Below, piece after piece: positions 54,923 to 64,000 of a stretch of 64,000 bases of DNA. The notes under the pieces were generated by a model. It did not search any database. It was given only the letters and a program-made list of their open reading frames with translations, and was not told where the DNA came from. The stretch spans positions 62,001 through 126,000 of the forward strand of contig JALKAW010000001.1 in the NCBI GenBank assembly GCA_023015825.1, read 5' to 3'. The translations under genes were made by a program, and so were the position numbers. This DNA comes from Flavobacteriaceae bacterium S0862 (GTDB lineage Bacteria; Bacteroidota; Bacteroidia; Flavobacteriales; Flavobacteriaceae). Within the stretch, counting starts at the first letter, position 1. Each line of letters opens with the position of its first letter.

Positions 54923-56287
54923 TTAGTTTCCGTAACCTGGATTTTGAACCATATTAGAGTTCGCATCCATTTCCCCTTGAGGAATTGGCCATGCTAATCT
55001 AAAGTCTCCATAAGGAATAGTTGCTAAAAAGTTTTGCTGTAAAGAAGTCTTCTCGATATCTTGACCAGTTCTCACTAAATCATCAAAACGGAAACCTTCA
55101 AACATTAATTCTTTTCTTCTTTCGTTTAAGATGTTCTCTTTAGTAACAGTTGCATAAGGAGTTGCTCCTCTAGTCGTCGCTATTAAGTTTAATTGCGTTA
55201 ATGCATCTCCACTAGTTTCAAACATTGCTTCAGCGTAGTTTAAAATAATTTCCTCATAACGAATAACAACAACGTTATCTGTACCTTGGTTATCTGGATA
55301 TTTACCAATATTTCTTAACATTACACCTTCATAACCTAATATGTCACCTCTTTCATCACTTGCTTCAAAAAGAGTTTCTACACCGTCAATAACTTGTACA
55401 TCTCCATAGCTACCACCACCAGTGGTTCTATAAATATATGCTAAACCATTAATACCAACATTATCTGTAGTACTGTAAGCTAATTCAAAAATAGAGTTAC
55501 TATTTCCTTTACTAGCCCAAGACCCTACAAAACTTCCTGAAGGAATGATAGAATATAAACCAGAATTTATAACAGCTTCACAAGCAGTTTTTGCTCTTGG
55601 AAAATCTCCAAAATAAATAGCTACTCTAGACTCTAAAGCTTTGGCAGTATACTTAGACATAAACTCTTTTGAAGCATCAAAATACGCATCGTCCATTAAA
55701 CCAAAAGCAGTATCTAAATCTGCATAAATATCAGCAATGTTTGAAGCAATCGGATCACGTGATGGAAAAAGGTCAGACCCTTTAAACTCCTTAACATAAG
55801 GAACTCCTAAAGTTCCTCCAACGTGTTGTTGTCCATATTGCTTTAACATATCAAAATGAGCTAATGCTCTAATGGCATAAGCTTGACCTTGAAGATGTGC
55901 ACCATAAGCAGCATCACCGCTTAATGATCCAACATTTGCTCCAATTACAATATTTGCCACTGCAATTGCTTGATAAGCATCATCGAACATAAAACCATTA
56001 TTTGGTAAGTAGGCAAAAGATGCTTGTGTTGTAAAACGTCCTGAGTTACCATTAGAAAAACAGTTATCTGAACGTACCTCATTGTTTACTATGAAATCTC
56101 TTCCATACCACCCAGAGGCTGTCATTTCTGTATAGGCACCTTTAATGATACCATACAAATCTTCTACGCTAGTTATACTTCCCTCAACAGACTTGCTTTG
56201 TGCTAAGGTTGGCTCTAAATCATCGTTGTTACAAGATGAAAGTCCTATAAAAGCGCATAATGTAAATAATATATATACTTTTTTCAT
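54923..56287 (-). CDS. SusD/RagB-type nutrient-binding lipoprotein
   Basis: 454 residues; a lipoprotein signal ends GLSSCNN near residue 19, followed by the TPR-like SusD fold (AYAIRALAHFDMLKQYG near 130) and the C-terminal block EILNERRKELMFEGFRFDDLVRTG near 395. It caps the partner SusC on the outer surface and binds substrate. Gene order on the minus strand is SusC then SusD, six bases apart. No glycan enzyme is nearby, so the ligand is unknown. Confidence 0.9.
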   Translation of the reverse strand: MKKVYILFTLCAFIGLSSCNNDDLEPTLAQSKSVEGSITSVEDLYGIIKGAYTEMTASGWYGRDFIVNNEVRSDNCFSNGNSGRFTTQASFAYLPNNGFMFDDAYQAIAVANIVIGANVGSLSGDAAYGAHLQGQAYAIRALAHFDMLKQYGQQHVGGTLGVPYVKEFKGSDLFPSRDPIASNIADIYADLDTAFGLMDDAYFDASKEFMSKYTAKALESRVAIYFGDFPRAKTACEAVINSGLYSIIPSGSFVGSWASKGNSNSIFELAYSTTDNVGINGLAYIYRTTGGGSYGDVQVIDGVETLFEASDERGDILGYEGVMLRNIGKYPDNQGTDNVVVIRYEEIILNYAEAMFETSGDALTQLNLIATTRGATPYATVTKENILNERRKELMFEGFRFDDLVRTGQDIEKTSLQQNFLATIPYGDFRLAWPIPQGEMDANSNMVQNPGYGN

Positions 56288-56293
56288 GATTTT

Positions 56294-59200
56294 TTAAAAT
56301 TTAACGTTAATACCGAAGATTACTGATTTCACTGCAGGCGTTGTTAAACCAATTTGTCCACGAGCATCAACTTCTGGATCATATTTTAATCGGTCATCCT
56401 TCACCCAAGTTAATAGGTTTGTACCTCTTAAGAAAACACGAGCACCGTCTAAACCAGCAGCTTCTAACATTTCGCTCTTAAAGTCATAACCTACAGTTAA
56501 GTTTTTAAGTCTAAAGTAATCTCCATCATATAAGAATTTAGAGTTACTCTGCCATGGAATTGTTGTTGCTTGGAATCTACCAAAACGTTTTCCAGTATCA
56601 CCAGGTTGCTGCCATCTGTCAAGTACAGCATCTACACCTTGGTAATATAAAGTTGAGAAAAAGTCAGTACCATTAGTATAACGGTGCCATCCTTCATATA
56701 CTTTATGTCCACCAGCAAAATATCCACTAGCATCTAAAAAGAAACCTTTATAGTCTACATGTACATTCATACCTGCTGTGATTTCTGGAATCGCACTACC
56801 ACCTTGGTAAGCTCTTTCAGCTTCATTAAAGTTGTTAGTTGTTGCACCATCTTTACCATTTAAGTAGTAAAGTTCATCTCCATTTGCTGGATCAACACCT
56901 GCCCATTTTCTCATGTGCCATCCCCAAACTGGTTGACCAACTTCAGTTCTTTGTCTTGAACCTCCACTAATATTAATAACTTCACCGTTACCATCAACAG
57001 CTAATTCTAACACTTCGTTTTGAGTAGTTGCTACGTTACCTCCAAAAGATACATTGAAATCTTCTCCTCGGATAATGTCTACATTTAACTCAGCTTCAAA
57101 ACCTTTGTTTTCCATTCTACCAATGTTTCTTGTTTGACTTCCGAAACCAGTAGTTTGAGATAATGGTACATTAAGTAATAAATCTTTAGATTCTCTTCTG
57201 TAATAACCTACATTACCACTTACAACATTATTAAATAAGCCAAAATCTATACCAAAATCAAGAGTATGAGATGTTTCCCAAGAAAGTTCATCATTACCAA
57301 AAGTTGTTGGGTTAATAGCACCTTCACCAGCATAATTACCACCAAAGCCAAATAATGCTTGGTAAGAGTTTAAGCCAATATTTGCATTACCAGTAACACC
57401 ATAAGAACCTCTAAACTTTAAATTATTAATAGTCTCAGAATCTTCTAAGAAACCTTCTTTATGTAAGTTCCAAGCAGCACCAACAGACCAGAATGTACCC
57501 CATCTGTTTTCTGAAGAGAAACGTGAGTTTCCTTCTCTAGTAATTGTTCCATCTAAAACATATTTACCGTTGTAACCAGAATAACGCATGATACCTACAT
57601 AACGTGCTAAAGCCCAATCAGTAAAAGAAGAGAAAGCCGAAGTAGGGTTACCAGCTGATGCTAAATTTGTTAAACCATCAGTTGCAAAGCTATCTCCATC
57701 ACCATCTAAATAGTAACTTCTATTTTTTTGGTATTCTTGAACAGCAGTAAAATTAATTCTGTGATCATCGTTAATGTTCAAAGTGTAATCCAAAGTATTT
57801 TGGAATACATAAGTTGCATTGTTACGGTGGGCTTGCCAAGCATAACCATTTGAACCAGCACCATCACCTCTTATTCTATTTCTATAACGTTTGTAATTAT
57901 ATACTTGATAATCAATGTTAACTCTTGAAGTTAATTTTAAACCTTCTAGGAAAGGTAAATCCCATTCAAATGAATTATTTGTAATGATTCTTGTGAATTT
58001 TGAATCATCAATTTCTTCTTGTGCAATCCATAATGGATTCGGTAATGTTGTACCAAATACATTGATGCTTCCATCGTCATTATAAGCTGGTTCAATCGAA
58101 GGATTGAAGAATTTAGCTGAACGAGGAGAAGAAAAGTATGCACTACTTTCTAATAAACCATCTTGATAGGTATGAGATGCGCTATTTTTGGTAGAGATTC
58201 TCATGTTATCATTTAGTTTTTGACTAAAGTTAATAGTACCTGACATTCTATTGAACTCAGATCCAATTACCGTAGCTTCTTGATCGAAGTAACCAAAAGA
58301 CGTAAAGAAGTTATAATTTTCATCACCACCTCTTGCACTTATATTGTACTCTTGTACAGGGGCATCATGATTTGTAATCAAATCAGCCCAATCTGTTTCT
58401 TGTCTTCCATTTGCATTCCAAGTAACATAATCGCTACCAAATGCTCCAGGGTTAGCTTCGTAAAAAGCTTTTGCGCCTGCTTGGTCACTAAAACCAAAAC
58501 CAGCACCATAAGTGTTTATAAGAGATTCGTATAATAACATTTCTCTTTGAGCACCTGTTAATACTGTTGGTCCATCTGTTGCATCGTTTCCAAAACCGTA
58601 AGATGCGCTAAAGTTAAATGTAGTTTTACCTTCTTTACCAGATTTAGTTGTAATTACAATTACACCATTGGCACCACGAGCTCCATATGCAGCTGTAGCC
58701 GAAGCATCTTTTAATACAGTAATACTTTCAATGTTGTTACTGTTAATACTTGCTAATGCAGATAATGAAGATCCTGAACCAGTAGCAGATACGTTATTGT
58801 TATTCATTGGTACACCATCAATTACATATAATGGTTCGTTACCAGCAGTAATAGAACTCACACCTCTAATACGGATATCCGTAGTAGAACCTGGAGTACC
58901 AGAATCACCGTTAAACACTAAGCCAGCAACTTTACCCTGTAATACTTGATCTACAGTTGAAACTGGAACTAATTCAATTTCTTCAGCATTTACCTGAACG
59001 GTTGAACTAGTTAGCTCTGTTCTCGATTGAGAACCATATCCCATAATTACAACTTCTTCAAGAACGTTTGAAGTTTCCATTACTAAATTAATAGTATTGG
59101 ATGCGCCAACTGTTCTTTCAACTGTTGTCATTCCAACATAACTAAACTGGATAACATCTCCAACGCTAGCTTTAATGGTATAGTTACCATCAAAATCTGA

Positions 59201-59362
59201 CTGAGTTCCAGTAGTTGTTCCTTTTATTAGGATGTTAACTCCAGGAAGTGGCATTCCAGTATCATCTGAAACGTTTCCCGAAATTGTTTTTTCTTGCGCA
59301 AAGGCAAATTGCACAAAAAACGCTAGTAATAGCGTCAAAATTCCACTAAACTTTGTTTTCAT
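56294..59362 (-). CDS. SusC/RagA-type TonB-dependent outer-membrane transporter
   Basis: 1022 residues: a signal peptide (ends FAFAQ), a carboxypeptidase-regulatory-like domain at about 27-100 (GNVSDDTGMPLPGVNILIKGT), a plug domain starting LEEVVIMGYGSQ with the RGVSSITAGNEPLYVIDGVP signature, and a 22-strand barrel ending in VIFGINVKF with terminal Phe. Import is driven by TonB. It is the first gene of a two-gene operon with the SusD above. Confidence 0.92.
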   Translation of the reverse strand: MKTKFSGILTLLLAFFVQFAFAQEKTISGNVSDDTGMPLPGVNILIKGTTTGTQSDFDGNYTIKASVGDVIQFSYVGMTTVERTVGASNTINLVMETSNVLEEVVIMGYGSQSRTELTSSTVQVNAEEIELVPVSTVDQVLQGKVAGLVFNGDSGTPGSTTDIRIRGVSSITAGNEPLYVIDGVPMNNNNVSATGSGSSLSALASINSNNIESITVLKDASATAAYGARGANGVIVITTKSGKEGKTTFNFSASYGFGNDATDGPTVLTGAQREMLLYESLINTYGAGFGFSDQAGAKAFYEANPGAFGSDYVTWNANGRQETDWADLITNHDAPVQEYNISARGGDENYNFFTSFGYFDQEATVIGSEFNRMSGTINFSQKLNDNMRISTKNSASHTYQDGLLESSAYFSSPRSAKFFNPSIEPAYNDDGSINVFGTTLPNPLWIAQEEIDDSKFTRIITNNSFEWDLPFLEGLKLTSRVNIDYQVYNYKRYRNRIRGDGAGSNGYAWQAHRNNATYVFQNTLDYTLNINDDHRINFTAVQEYQKNRSYYLDGDGDSFATDGLTNLASAGNPTSAFSSFTDWALARYVGIMRYSGYNGKYVLDGTITREGNSRFSSENRWGTFWSVGAAWNLHKEGFLEDSETINNLKFRGSYGVTGNANIGLNSYQALFGFGGNYAGEGAINPTTFGNDELSWETSHTLDFGIDFGLFNNVVSGNVGYYRRESKDLLLNVPLSQTTGFGSQTRNIGRMENKGFEAELNVDIIRGEDFNVSFGGNVATTQNEVLELAVDGNGEVINISGGSRQRTEVGQPVWGWHMRKWAGVDPANGDELYYLNGKDGATTNNFNEAERAYQGGSAIPEITAGMNVHVDYKGFFLDASGYFAGGHKVYEGWHRYTNGTDFFSTLYYQGVDAVLDRWQQPGDTGKRFGRFQATTIPWQSNSKFLYDGDYFRLKNLTVGYDFKSEMLEAAGLDGARVFLRGTNLLTWVKDDRLKYDPEVDARGQIGLTTPAVKSVIFGINVKF

Positions 59363-59586
59363 TTTATATTTTATTTGAATTAGTCAATGCCAAAAATCAC
59401 AATAAAAAGTTAAAAAAGCAATTATTATTAAGTTTATTTTAAGTTTTTAACGTTTGACTTGAATAGTTATAATAAGAGTTAGCTTGTTTATTATACTAAT
59501 AAAGAAACTAAATTCATGCTTGTAATTATGAAGTGTTTGATTTAAAGCAAGTTAATTAATTGCTTATTTAATATTATAAAAGCAAA

Positions 59587-59614
59587 AAGGCTCAACAAAT
59601 TTTGTTGAGCCTTT
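59587..59614 (-). terminator. Terminator of the second SusCD pair
   Basis: Stem GGCTCAACA with TGTTGAGCC and a 5-base loop, A and T runs on either side, 31 bases after the SusD stop at 59645. The rest of the gap 59363-59644 shows no recognisable site apart from AAGCAA/TTGCTT around an AT-rich centre near 59560. Confidence 0.85.
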
Positions 59615-59644
59615 TATATATATAAAACAAAGTTTTTTAATAAA

Positions 59645-61093
59645 CTAGTTTACATCCCACCAAAGTTTAGTGTAAATTGTGTCTGGTCCTTGAGCAGCAA
59701 CCATTGCATCATAATTTGCTTTGTTGTTACTTTCAACAGCAGCATCATATGCATCTCTTGTTGGGATTTGTTGTGTACTTGCAAAAGGTGAAGGCGTAAG
59801 TACTGGAAGATCTAAACGTCTCCACTCAGCCCAAGCTTCTGGTCCTTGTAAATACAATGCCATCCACTTTTCATAAGCAATTTCTTCAATTCCAACATAA
59901 GGATGTGCAGCAAGATAAGCAGCAGCATCAGCTGTATCTACTCCCCAGTAATCCATAGAAGCAAGAACTCCCATGTCATAATGTGCAGCAGCAGTACCAC
60001 CACCAACGTTCCAACCTTTCATTGCAGCTTCAGCCATTTTGAAATGTGTTTCTGCAGCCGAAAATAATATAGAAGGATATTGCTTTTCATAAATAATGTC
60101 ACTCGTGATAAATGAATAGTCAGGTACATTACCGTTAACAGCACCATTTGGAGCTCCAACATAACCTGCATCTATACCTCCTGGAAAGTTAGGTGTAGGG
60201 AATACACTATCTCTAGCTTCTTCAGCATATTCAAATAATCTAGGATCCAAGTTAGCTCTTTGCCATTCAATCATTGTTACAGACATGATGTAATCTTCAC
60301 GTGTTTGGAAATTATCCTCCCAAGGACTATCACTTGTCTCATCTGACCCGTAGTTGAACTCAATGTTATCAGCGTTATCTGTTACTAACATTCCAGAAGC
60401 AACAGCTTGCTCAAACTTAGATTTAGCTAATGATGGATTAACATCAGAAATTCTCATGGCCATTTGCGCTTTTAAGTTGTTTGCAAAAGCAGCCCATTGA
60501 TCCATATCACCTCCAAATAACACGTCTCCTTGTGGAGCTGCGCCACCAGAAATCATTCCTAAAGCAGATTCTATTTCAGCAAACATAAAGTTGTAAATAG
60601 ATTCTTGAGAATCGAAAGCTGGTTGAGGATTGTCAATTCCTTGGAACGCTTCTGTCCAAGGTAAGTAACCCCATCTATCCGTCATATACTGTAAGTAATA
60701 CGCTCTCAGTATTTTAGCTAGTGCTATTTGGTTTTCATTGGCACCAAAAGCTGCAGCTGCACCAGCAGTTGCTGGATCTTCGTTAAGCTTAATGATTTCA
60801 TTTAAGTTTACAATAGGTCCAGTATACCAACCATTATAATTAGCAGTTAAGGTTTCGTAACGAGACGACCCTGGATACTGTCCTTGTGTAATATGCTGCA
60901 TATACAAAATAGCTTTCTCATCTACCGCAATTGCTGGTATAGATGTTTGTGCAGACGTCAATAACTGTGATGTCACAGGTGCTGTCGGCCCACCAGGATT
61001 TACGTTAGTATCACCATAATCAATAGTTTCACATGAACTAAAGAACACAGAGACACAGATTAATAATGCTATGTTTTTAATAATATTTTTCAT
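59645..61093 (-). CDS. SusD-like lipoprotein (SusD-like_2 type)
   Basis: 482 residues; lipoprotein signal ending VFFSSCETIDYGD. Its wording (VNPGGPTAPVTSQLLTSAQ, QYMTDRWGYLPWTEAFQG near 145) fits the second SusD subgroup, distinct from the 54923 protein. It follows its SusC by 13 bases. Ligand unknown. Confidence 0.87.
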   Translation of the reverse strand: MKNIIKNIALLICVSVFFSSCETIDYGDTNVNPGGPTAPVTSQLLTSAQTSIPAIAVDEKAILYMQHITQGQYPGSSRYETLTANYNGWYTGPIVNLNEIIKLNEDPATAGAAAAFGANENQIALAKILRAYYLQYMTDRWGYLPWTEAFQGIDNPQPAFDSQESIYNFMFAEIESALGMISGGAAPQGDVLFGGDMDQWAAFANNLKAQMAMRISDVNPSLAKSKFEQAVASGMLVTDNADNIEFNYGSDETSDSPWEDNFQTREDYIMSVTMIEWQRANLDPRLFEYAEEARDSVFPTPNFPGGIDAGYVGAPNGAVNGNVPDYSFITSDIIYEKQYPSILFSAAETHFKMAEAAMKGWNVGGGTAAAHYDMGVLASMDYWGVDTADAAAYLAAHPYVGIEEIAYEKWMALYLQGPEAWAEWRRLDLPVLTPSPFASTQQIPTRDAYDAAVESNNKANYDAMVAAQGPDTIYTKLWWDVN

Positions 61094-61106
61094 TTTTCTT
61101 ATTTTT

Positions 61107-64000
61107 TTAGAATGTTAGTTTTAAGTTAACTCCCAAAGATCTTGTTTGAGGTAATTGCCCGGCTTCAGCCCAGTTAATTCCACCTCTTCTTTCAAGCTCT
61201 GAAGGATCTACCCAATTAAGGTCTGAATCAATTAACCAAACGTTATTTGCAAATAAACCTAATGATGCTGCAGTTAAGCTAAACTTGCTTACAAACTCTT
61301 TGTCGAAGTTGTAATTTAACCTAATACTTCTTAGCTTAATGTATGATGCATCATGTAAGTTGTTTTCATAAATATTACCTAGGTTACCCAAGCTATATAA
61401 ATCTACCGCTTCCACATATGCATCAACAACAGTACCATCTGATGTTGGCTGACCATTAGAATCTGTTCCAGTTTCTAATAAACCTACAATGTGAACACCA
61501 CCACCAGAAGCTACAGGATCTCTTTTTGGATTTCCTTTATCATTAAGTCCAGCTGTGTATTTCGATAAACCTGAGTGATCCATATATCTTTCAGTTCTTG
61601 AGTAGTACTTACCACCTTTTTGGAAATCGAATCCAAGTGCTAAGTCAAAGTTTTTATAACTCATGTTAGATGTAAGACCTCCAGTAAAATCTGGTAATAC
61701 ATTTCCTAAGTTTTTATTTGTAGTACGAGAGTAGAAATAACGACCACCAGAAGCAGCACGATATACTATTTCTCCATTAGGACCATAAGTAAAACCTCTA
61801 CCAATTAATGTTCCCCATTCTTCTCCAACTCTTTCTTGAAGTCTCATATTAGAAGTATACGTACTTAAATCACGAGAATCAATACCTGGGTATAATGCGT
61901 CAACAAATCTTTCAAGTGTACCAAAGTTTACACCAAGTTCCCAGTTAAAATTATCAGTAGATATTACATCACCTAATAATCCAATTTCAAAACCAGAAGA
62001 TGTTTGTTTACCACTATTAACAACCACAGATGTAAATCCAGTAGAACCATCTAGTGGCACTGTTACAGGTAAATCTTCGTCAGTTCTATTGAAGTAAGAC
62101 AAGTCTAAGCTTATTTTGTTATTGAATAAACGGAATTCCGTACCAACTTCAAATTCAGATCTTGTACCACCAATAATATTGGGGTTTGGTTGTCTACCAC
62201 TAACATTAAGTCTACCAAAACCTTGGTATAATGTTCCTACACCATACACACCAGCAGTTTGGTATGCACCAGGGAAGAAAGGAGCTTGAGTATATCCAGC
62301 TCTTAACTTAGCAAATGTTACAACATCGTTTTTAGCAAACACTTCGTGAGCTAAGAAACTTAAAGAGGCTCCAAAAGTTTCAATACGGTTAGCTTCAGGG
62401 TTTGCTGTAGAAGACCAATCATATCTATATGATCCATCTAAATATAACATCTTTTTATATCCAACAGAACCTTTTACAAAAATACCATCTCTTTTAGTCT
62501 CCGTTAATCCTTGAGTTGCTCTTACCGGGTCTTTAGATCCAGCTAAGTTGTAAAAATTAGGAATAGATAAATCTCCAACAGTACTTGCAAACAAGCTATG
62601 ATTAGCTATTTCAATTTTTTCAACACCCAAACTTACAGTATAATCAATATCACCGTTCATAGCAGTGTTGCTATAGTTTGCCATAGCAAAATAATCGGTT
62701 CTTTCATTATCACTAGCACCTTGGTTATAGAAAGCAGGATCTAGTAAACTTTTAGTAGTCCCTCTGTCATCATTTTGATAAGCGTTGTAAGTCTTTCTAA
62801 TTTCAGCTGTAATATTTAAGTTGTCATTAAAAGTAAATGTACCTCCAACTTTTCCATAATAGGTATTCTTTCTATAGTTTCTATCATTTTCGTATGACTG
62901 GAAGTATGGTGTATCCCAATATAAAGGACGTGCGTCTCTAGGACCACGAATGTTCCAAGATACAACCTGACCATTACGCTCATAACGTCTTAAACGTTTA
63001 AAGTCTAATTGTCTTTGCCACCATTGGTTAAAGTTAGAACCTAAGTTAGCATACCCTTGATCCGGGTTGTTAAGCATATCTCTATCTTCAATATTTACAT
63101 TTGCAAAAAATTCAAACTTCTCTGATATATTATAAGATAAGTTTGCAGCAAACCTAATTGATTTATTGCTAGAGTTAGGAACAATACCATTTGCTTCAAT
63201 CATTGTAACTGCAGTTCTAATATTGTAATTTTCATCTGCCTTAGAAAAAGCTAGGTTTGTATTGTTAGTAAAAGCATCCTCATAAAAAGTGTTAATATCA
63301 TTCTTACTAGGAGACCAAGGTCTTAATTCACCAAATTCTGGTGTTCCAGGAACCCAACTATCCCAGTGACGTACTAAAGTACCATCTAACTTAGGACCCC
63401 AACTTTCATCTGCAAAGAAATCAGGATAAAGGTCGCCATCAAAAGATGCCCACTCAGCAGGATCAGTTGCTGGGTTGTATGAGAATACATTAAATGATTG
63501 GCTATATCCACCACCATATTCATTTTGATACTCAGGTAAGTTTGTTACTTGGTTAATAGAAAATGTTTGGTCAATTTCAAACTTAGCTACACCATCTTCA
63601 CCTCTTTTAGTGGTGATGATAACTACACCATTTGCTCCCTCAGGACCATAAATTGCAGTAGCAGAACCACCTTTAAGTACAGAAATATCTGCAACATCAT
63701 CAGGGTTAATATCACTCGTGGCATATACTCTTACACCATCAACAACATATAAAAGGTTTGTTTCACCTCTTAATCTAATTTGAGAGTTTCCAAACGTTGT
63801 ACTTGAGTTACCAACAATTTGTACACCTGCAATTTTACCAGCTAAAGCATCAGCAATATCAGTCTCTTTTGCTTTTACTAGCTCTTCACCACCAACAGAT
63901 TGTTGAGAATAACCAAGTGATTTCTTTTCCCTTTTAATACCAAGGGCTGTTACTACCACCTCGTCTAACAATGCAGCATCTTCCTGCATGGTTACATTAA
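61107..64000 (-). CDS. SusC/RagA-type TonB-dependent transporter, 5' end missing
   Basis: About 963 residues visible; the frame is open to the right edge, and the signal peptide and regulatory-like domain lie outside. It begins near the plug motif LLDEVVVTALGIKREKKSLGY, contains IRLRGETNLLYVVDGVRVYA and ends in a barrel with terminal Phe (LGVNLKLTF). The wording after DEVVVT closely resembles residues 1200-1216 of the macroglobulin at 35386. Confidence 0.9.
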   Translation of the reverse strand, partial: NVTMQEDAALLDEVVVTALGIKREKKSLGYSQQSVGGEELVKAKETDIADALAGKIAGVQIVGNSSTTFGNSQIRLRGETNLLYVVDGVRVYATSDINPDDVADISVLKGGSATAIYGPEGANGVVIITTKRGEDGVAKFEIDQTFSINQVTNLPEYQNEYGGGYSQSFNVFSYNPATDPAEWASFDGDLYPDFFADESWGPKLDGTLVRHWDSWVPGTPEFGELRPWSPSKNDINTFYEDAFTNNTNLAFSKADENYNIRTAVTMIEANGIVPNSSNKSIRFAANLSYNISEKFEFFANVNIEDRDMLNNPDQGYANLGSNFNQWWQRQLDFKRLRRYERNGQVVSWNIRGPRDARPLYWDTPYFQSYENDRNYRKNTYYGKVGGTFTFNDNLNITAEIRKTYNAYQNDDRGTTKSLLDPAFYNQGASDNERTDYFAMANYSNTAMNGDIDYTVSLGVEKIEIANHSLFASTVGDLSIPNFYNLAGSKDPVRATQGLTETKRDGIFVKGSVGYKKMLYLDGSYRYDWSSTANPEANRIETFGASLSFLAHEVFAKNDVVTFAKLRAGYTQAPFFPGAYQTAGVYGVGTLYQGFGRLNVSGRQPNPNIIGGTRSEFEVGTEFRLFNNKISLDLSYFNRTDEDLPVTVPLDGSTGFTSVVVNSGKQTSSGFEIGLLGDVISTDNFNWELGVNFGTLERFVDALYPGIDSRDLSTYTSNMRLQERVGEEWGTLIGRGFTYGPNGEIVYRAASGGRYFYSRTTNKNLGNVLPDFTGGLTSNMSYKNFDLALGFDFQKGGKYYSRTERYMDHSGLSKYTAGLNDKGNPKRDPVASGGGVHIVGLLETGTDSNGQPTSDGTVVDAYVEAVDLYSLGNLGNIYENNLHDASYIKLRSIRLNYNFDKEFVSKFSLTAASLGLFANNVWLIDSDLNWVDPSELERRGGINWAEAGQLPQTRSLGVNLKLTF

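Noticed and set aside
59363-59644. Regulatory RNA or small gene in the gap between the SusCD pairs
   Set aside because: Only a terminator and low-complexity AT-rich sequence; no -7 box with good form and no frame with coding character.
1-64000. CRISPR arrays, IS elements, toxin-antitoxin or defence systems
   Set aside because: No regularly spaced repeats, no transposase or nuclease-like genes and no paired small ORFs of that kind were found.

Overview
The window is chromosomal DNA from a member of the Flavobacteriaceae (Bacteroidota), most likely a free-living aerobe. The pointers are AT-rich DNA, A-rich leaders in place of Shine-Dalgarno sites, promoters with the Bacteroidota -7 box TAnnTTTG, paired SusC/SusD genes, an extracytoplasmic alpha-2-macroglobulin, a type II branched-chain aminotransferase and a fused 2-oxoacid dehydrogenase E1. 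No phage, transposase, integrase, CRISPR array or rRNA was seen. The genome looks compact: no gap without a gene exceeds 300 bases, and the longest (59363-59644) holds a terminator and otherwise nothing I recognise.

Layout. 1-8959 (+): the distal part of a phenylacetate (paa) operon (PaaG cut by the left edge, PaaH, PaaI, PaaJ, a short SDR, PaaZ with an extra C-terminal domain, a crotonase-family protein, PaaY), interrupted by a threonine dehydratase/serine racemase-like gene. 8992-13547 (+): branched-chain catabolism with E2, IlvE and a fused E1 alpha-beta. 13582-19761 (+): bestrophin-like channel, zinc alcohol dehydrogenase and three exported amidohydrolases, closed by a terminator and tRNA-Thr. 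19923-25303 (-): a KAS III-like synthase/methyltransferase/glycosyltransferase operon and gcvP. 25423-34753: UbiA-like membrane protein, ECF sigma factor with a small Cys-rich partner, M3 peptidase, purKE, a HPRT-adenylate kinase fusion, obg, a K+ channel and a lipoprotein. 34840-43917: a DinB pseudogene, a 2008-residue alpha-2-macroglobulin, a TPR protein and a Mur ligase. 43914-54850: gamma-glutamyltransferase, VOC protein, amidase/PaiB/DUF1569 operon, radC, a deacetylase-like protein, a HAD nucleotidase, rarA, rhomboid and an rRNA methyltransferase. 54923-64000 (-): two SusD/SusC pairs, the last cut by the right edge.

How the genes work together. The first 13.5 kb form a block for oxidising aromatic and branched-chain acids to acyl-CoAs. 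The paa enzymes take epoxidised phenylacetyl-CoA to acetyl-CoA and succinyl-CoA; IlvE, E1 and E2 take Leu/Ile/Val to branched acyl-CoAs. The amidohydrolases, GGT, amidase, alpha-2-macroglobulin and SusCD pairs all act in or on the cell envelope.

The most unusual thing here is a family of small dispersed palindromic elements. There are five short copies and two long ones. Each has a TGTCA-like lead and a 4-bp arm pair whose sequence changes between copies while pairing is largely kept. Two copies bracket the dehydratase gene, two long copies sit head to head before ilvE, and three lie inside coding sequences, all in the same reading frame, adding a Ser/Asn-Ala-Val-Glu peptide to loops or linkers. 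Other leads are the PaaZ-DUF1569 fusion, a promoter enclosed in a 19-20 bp palindrome ahead of the KAS III operon, four predicted leaderless genes with identical promoter-to-ATG spacing, and a SusC-like plug motif inside the alpha-2-macroglobulin.
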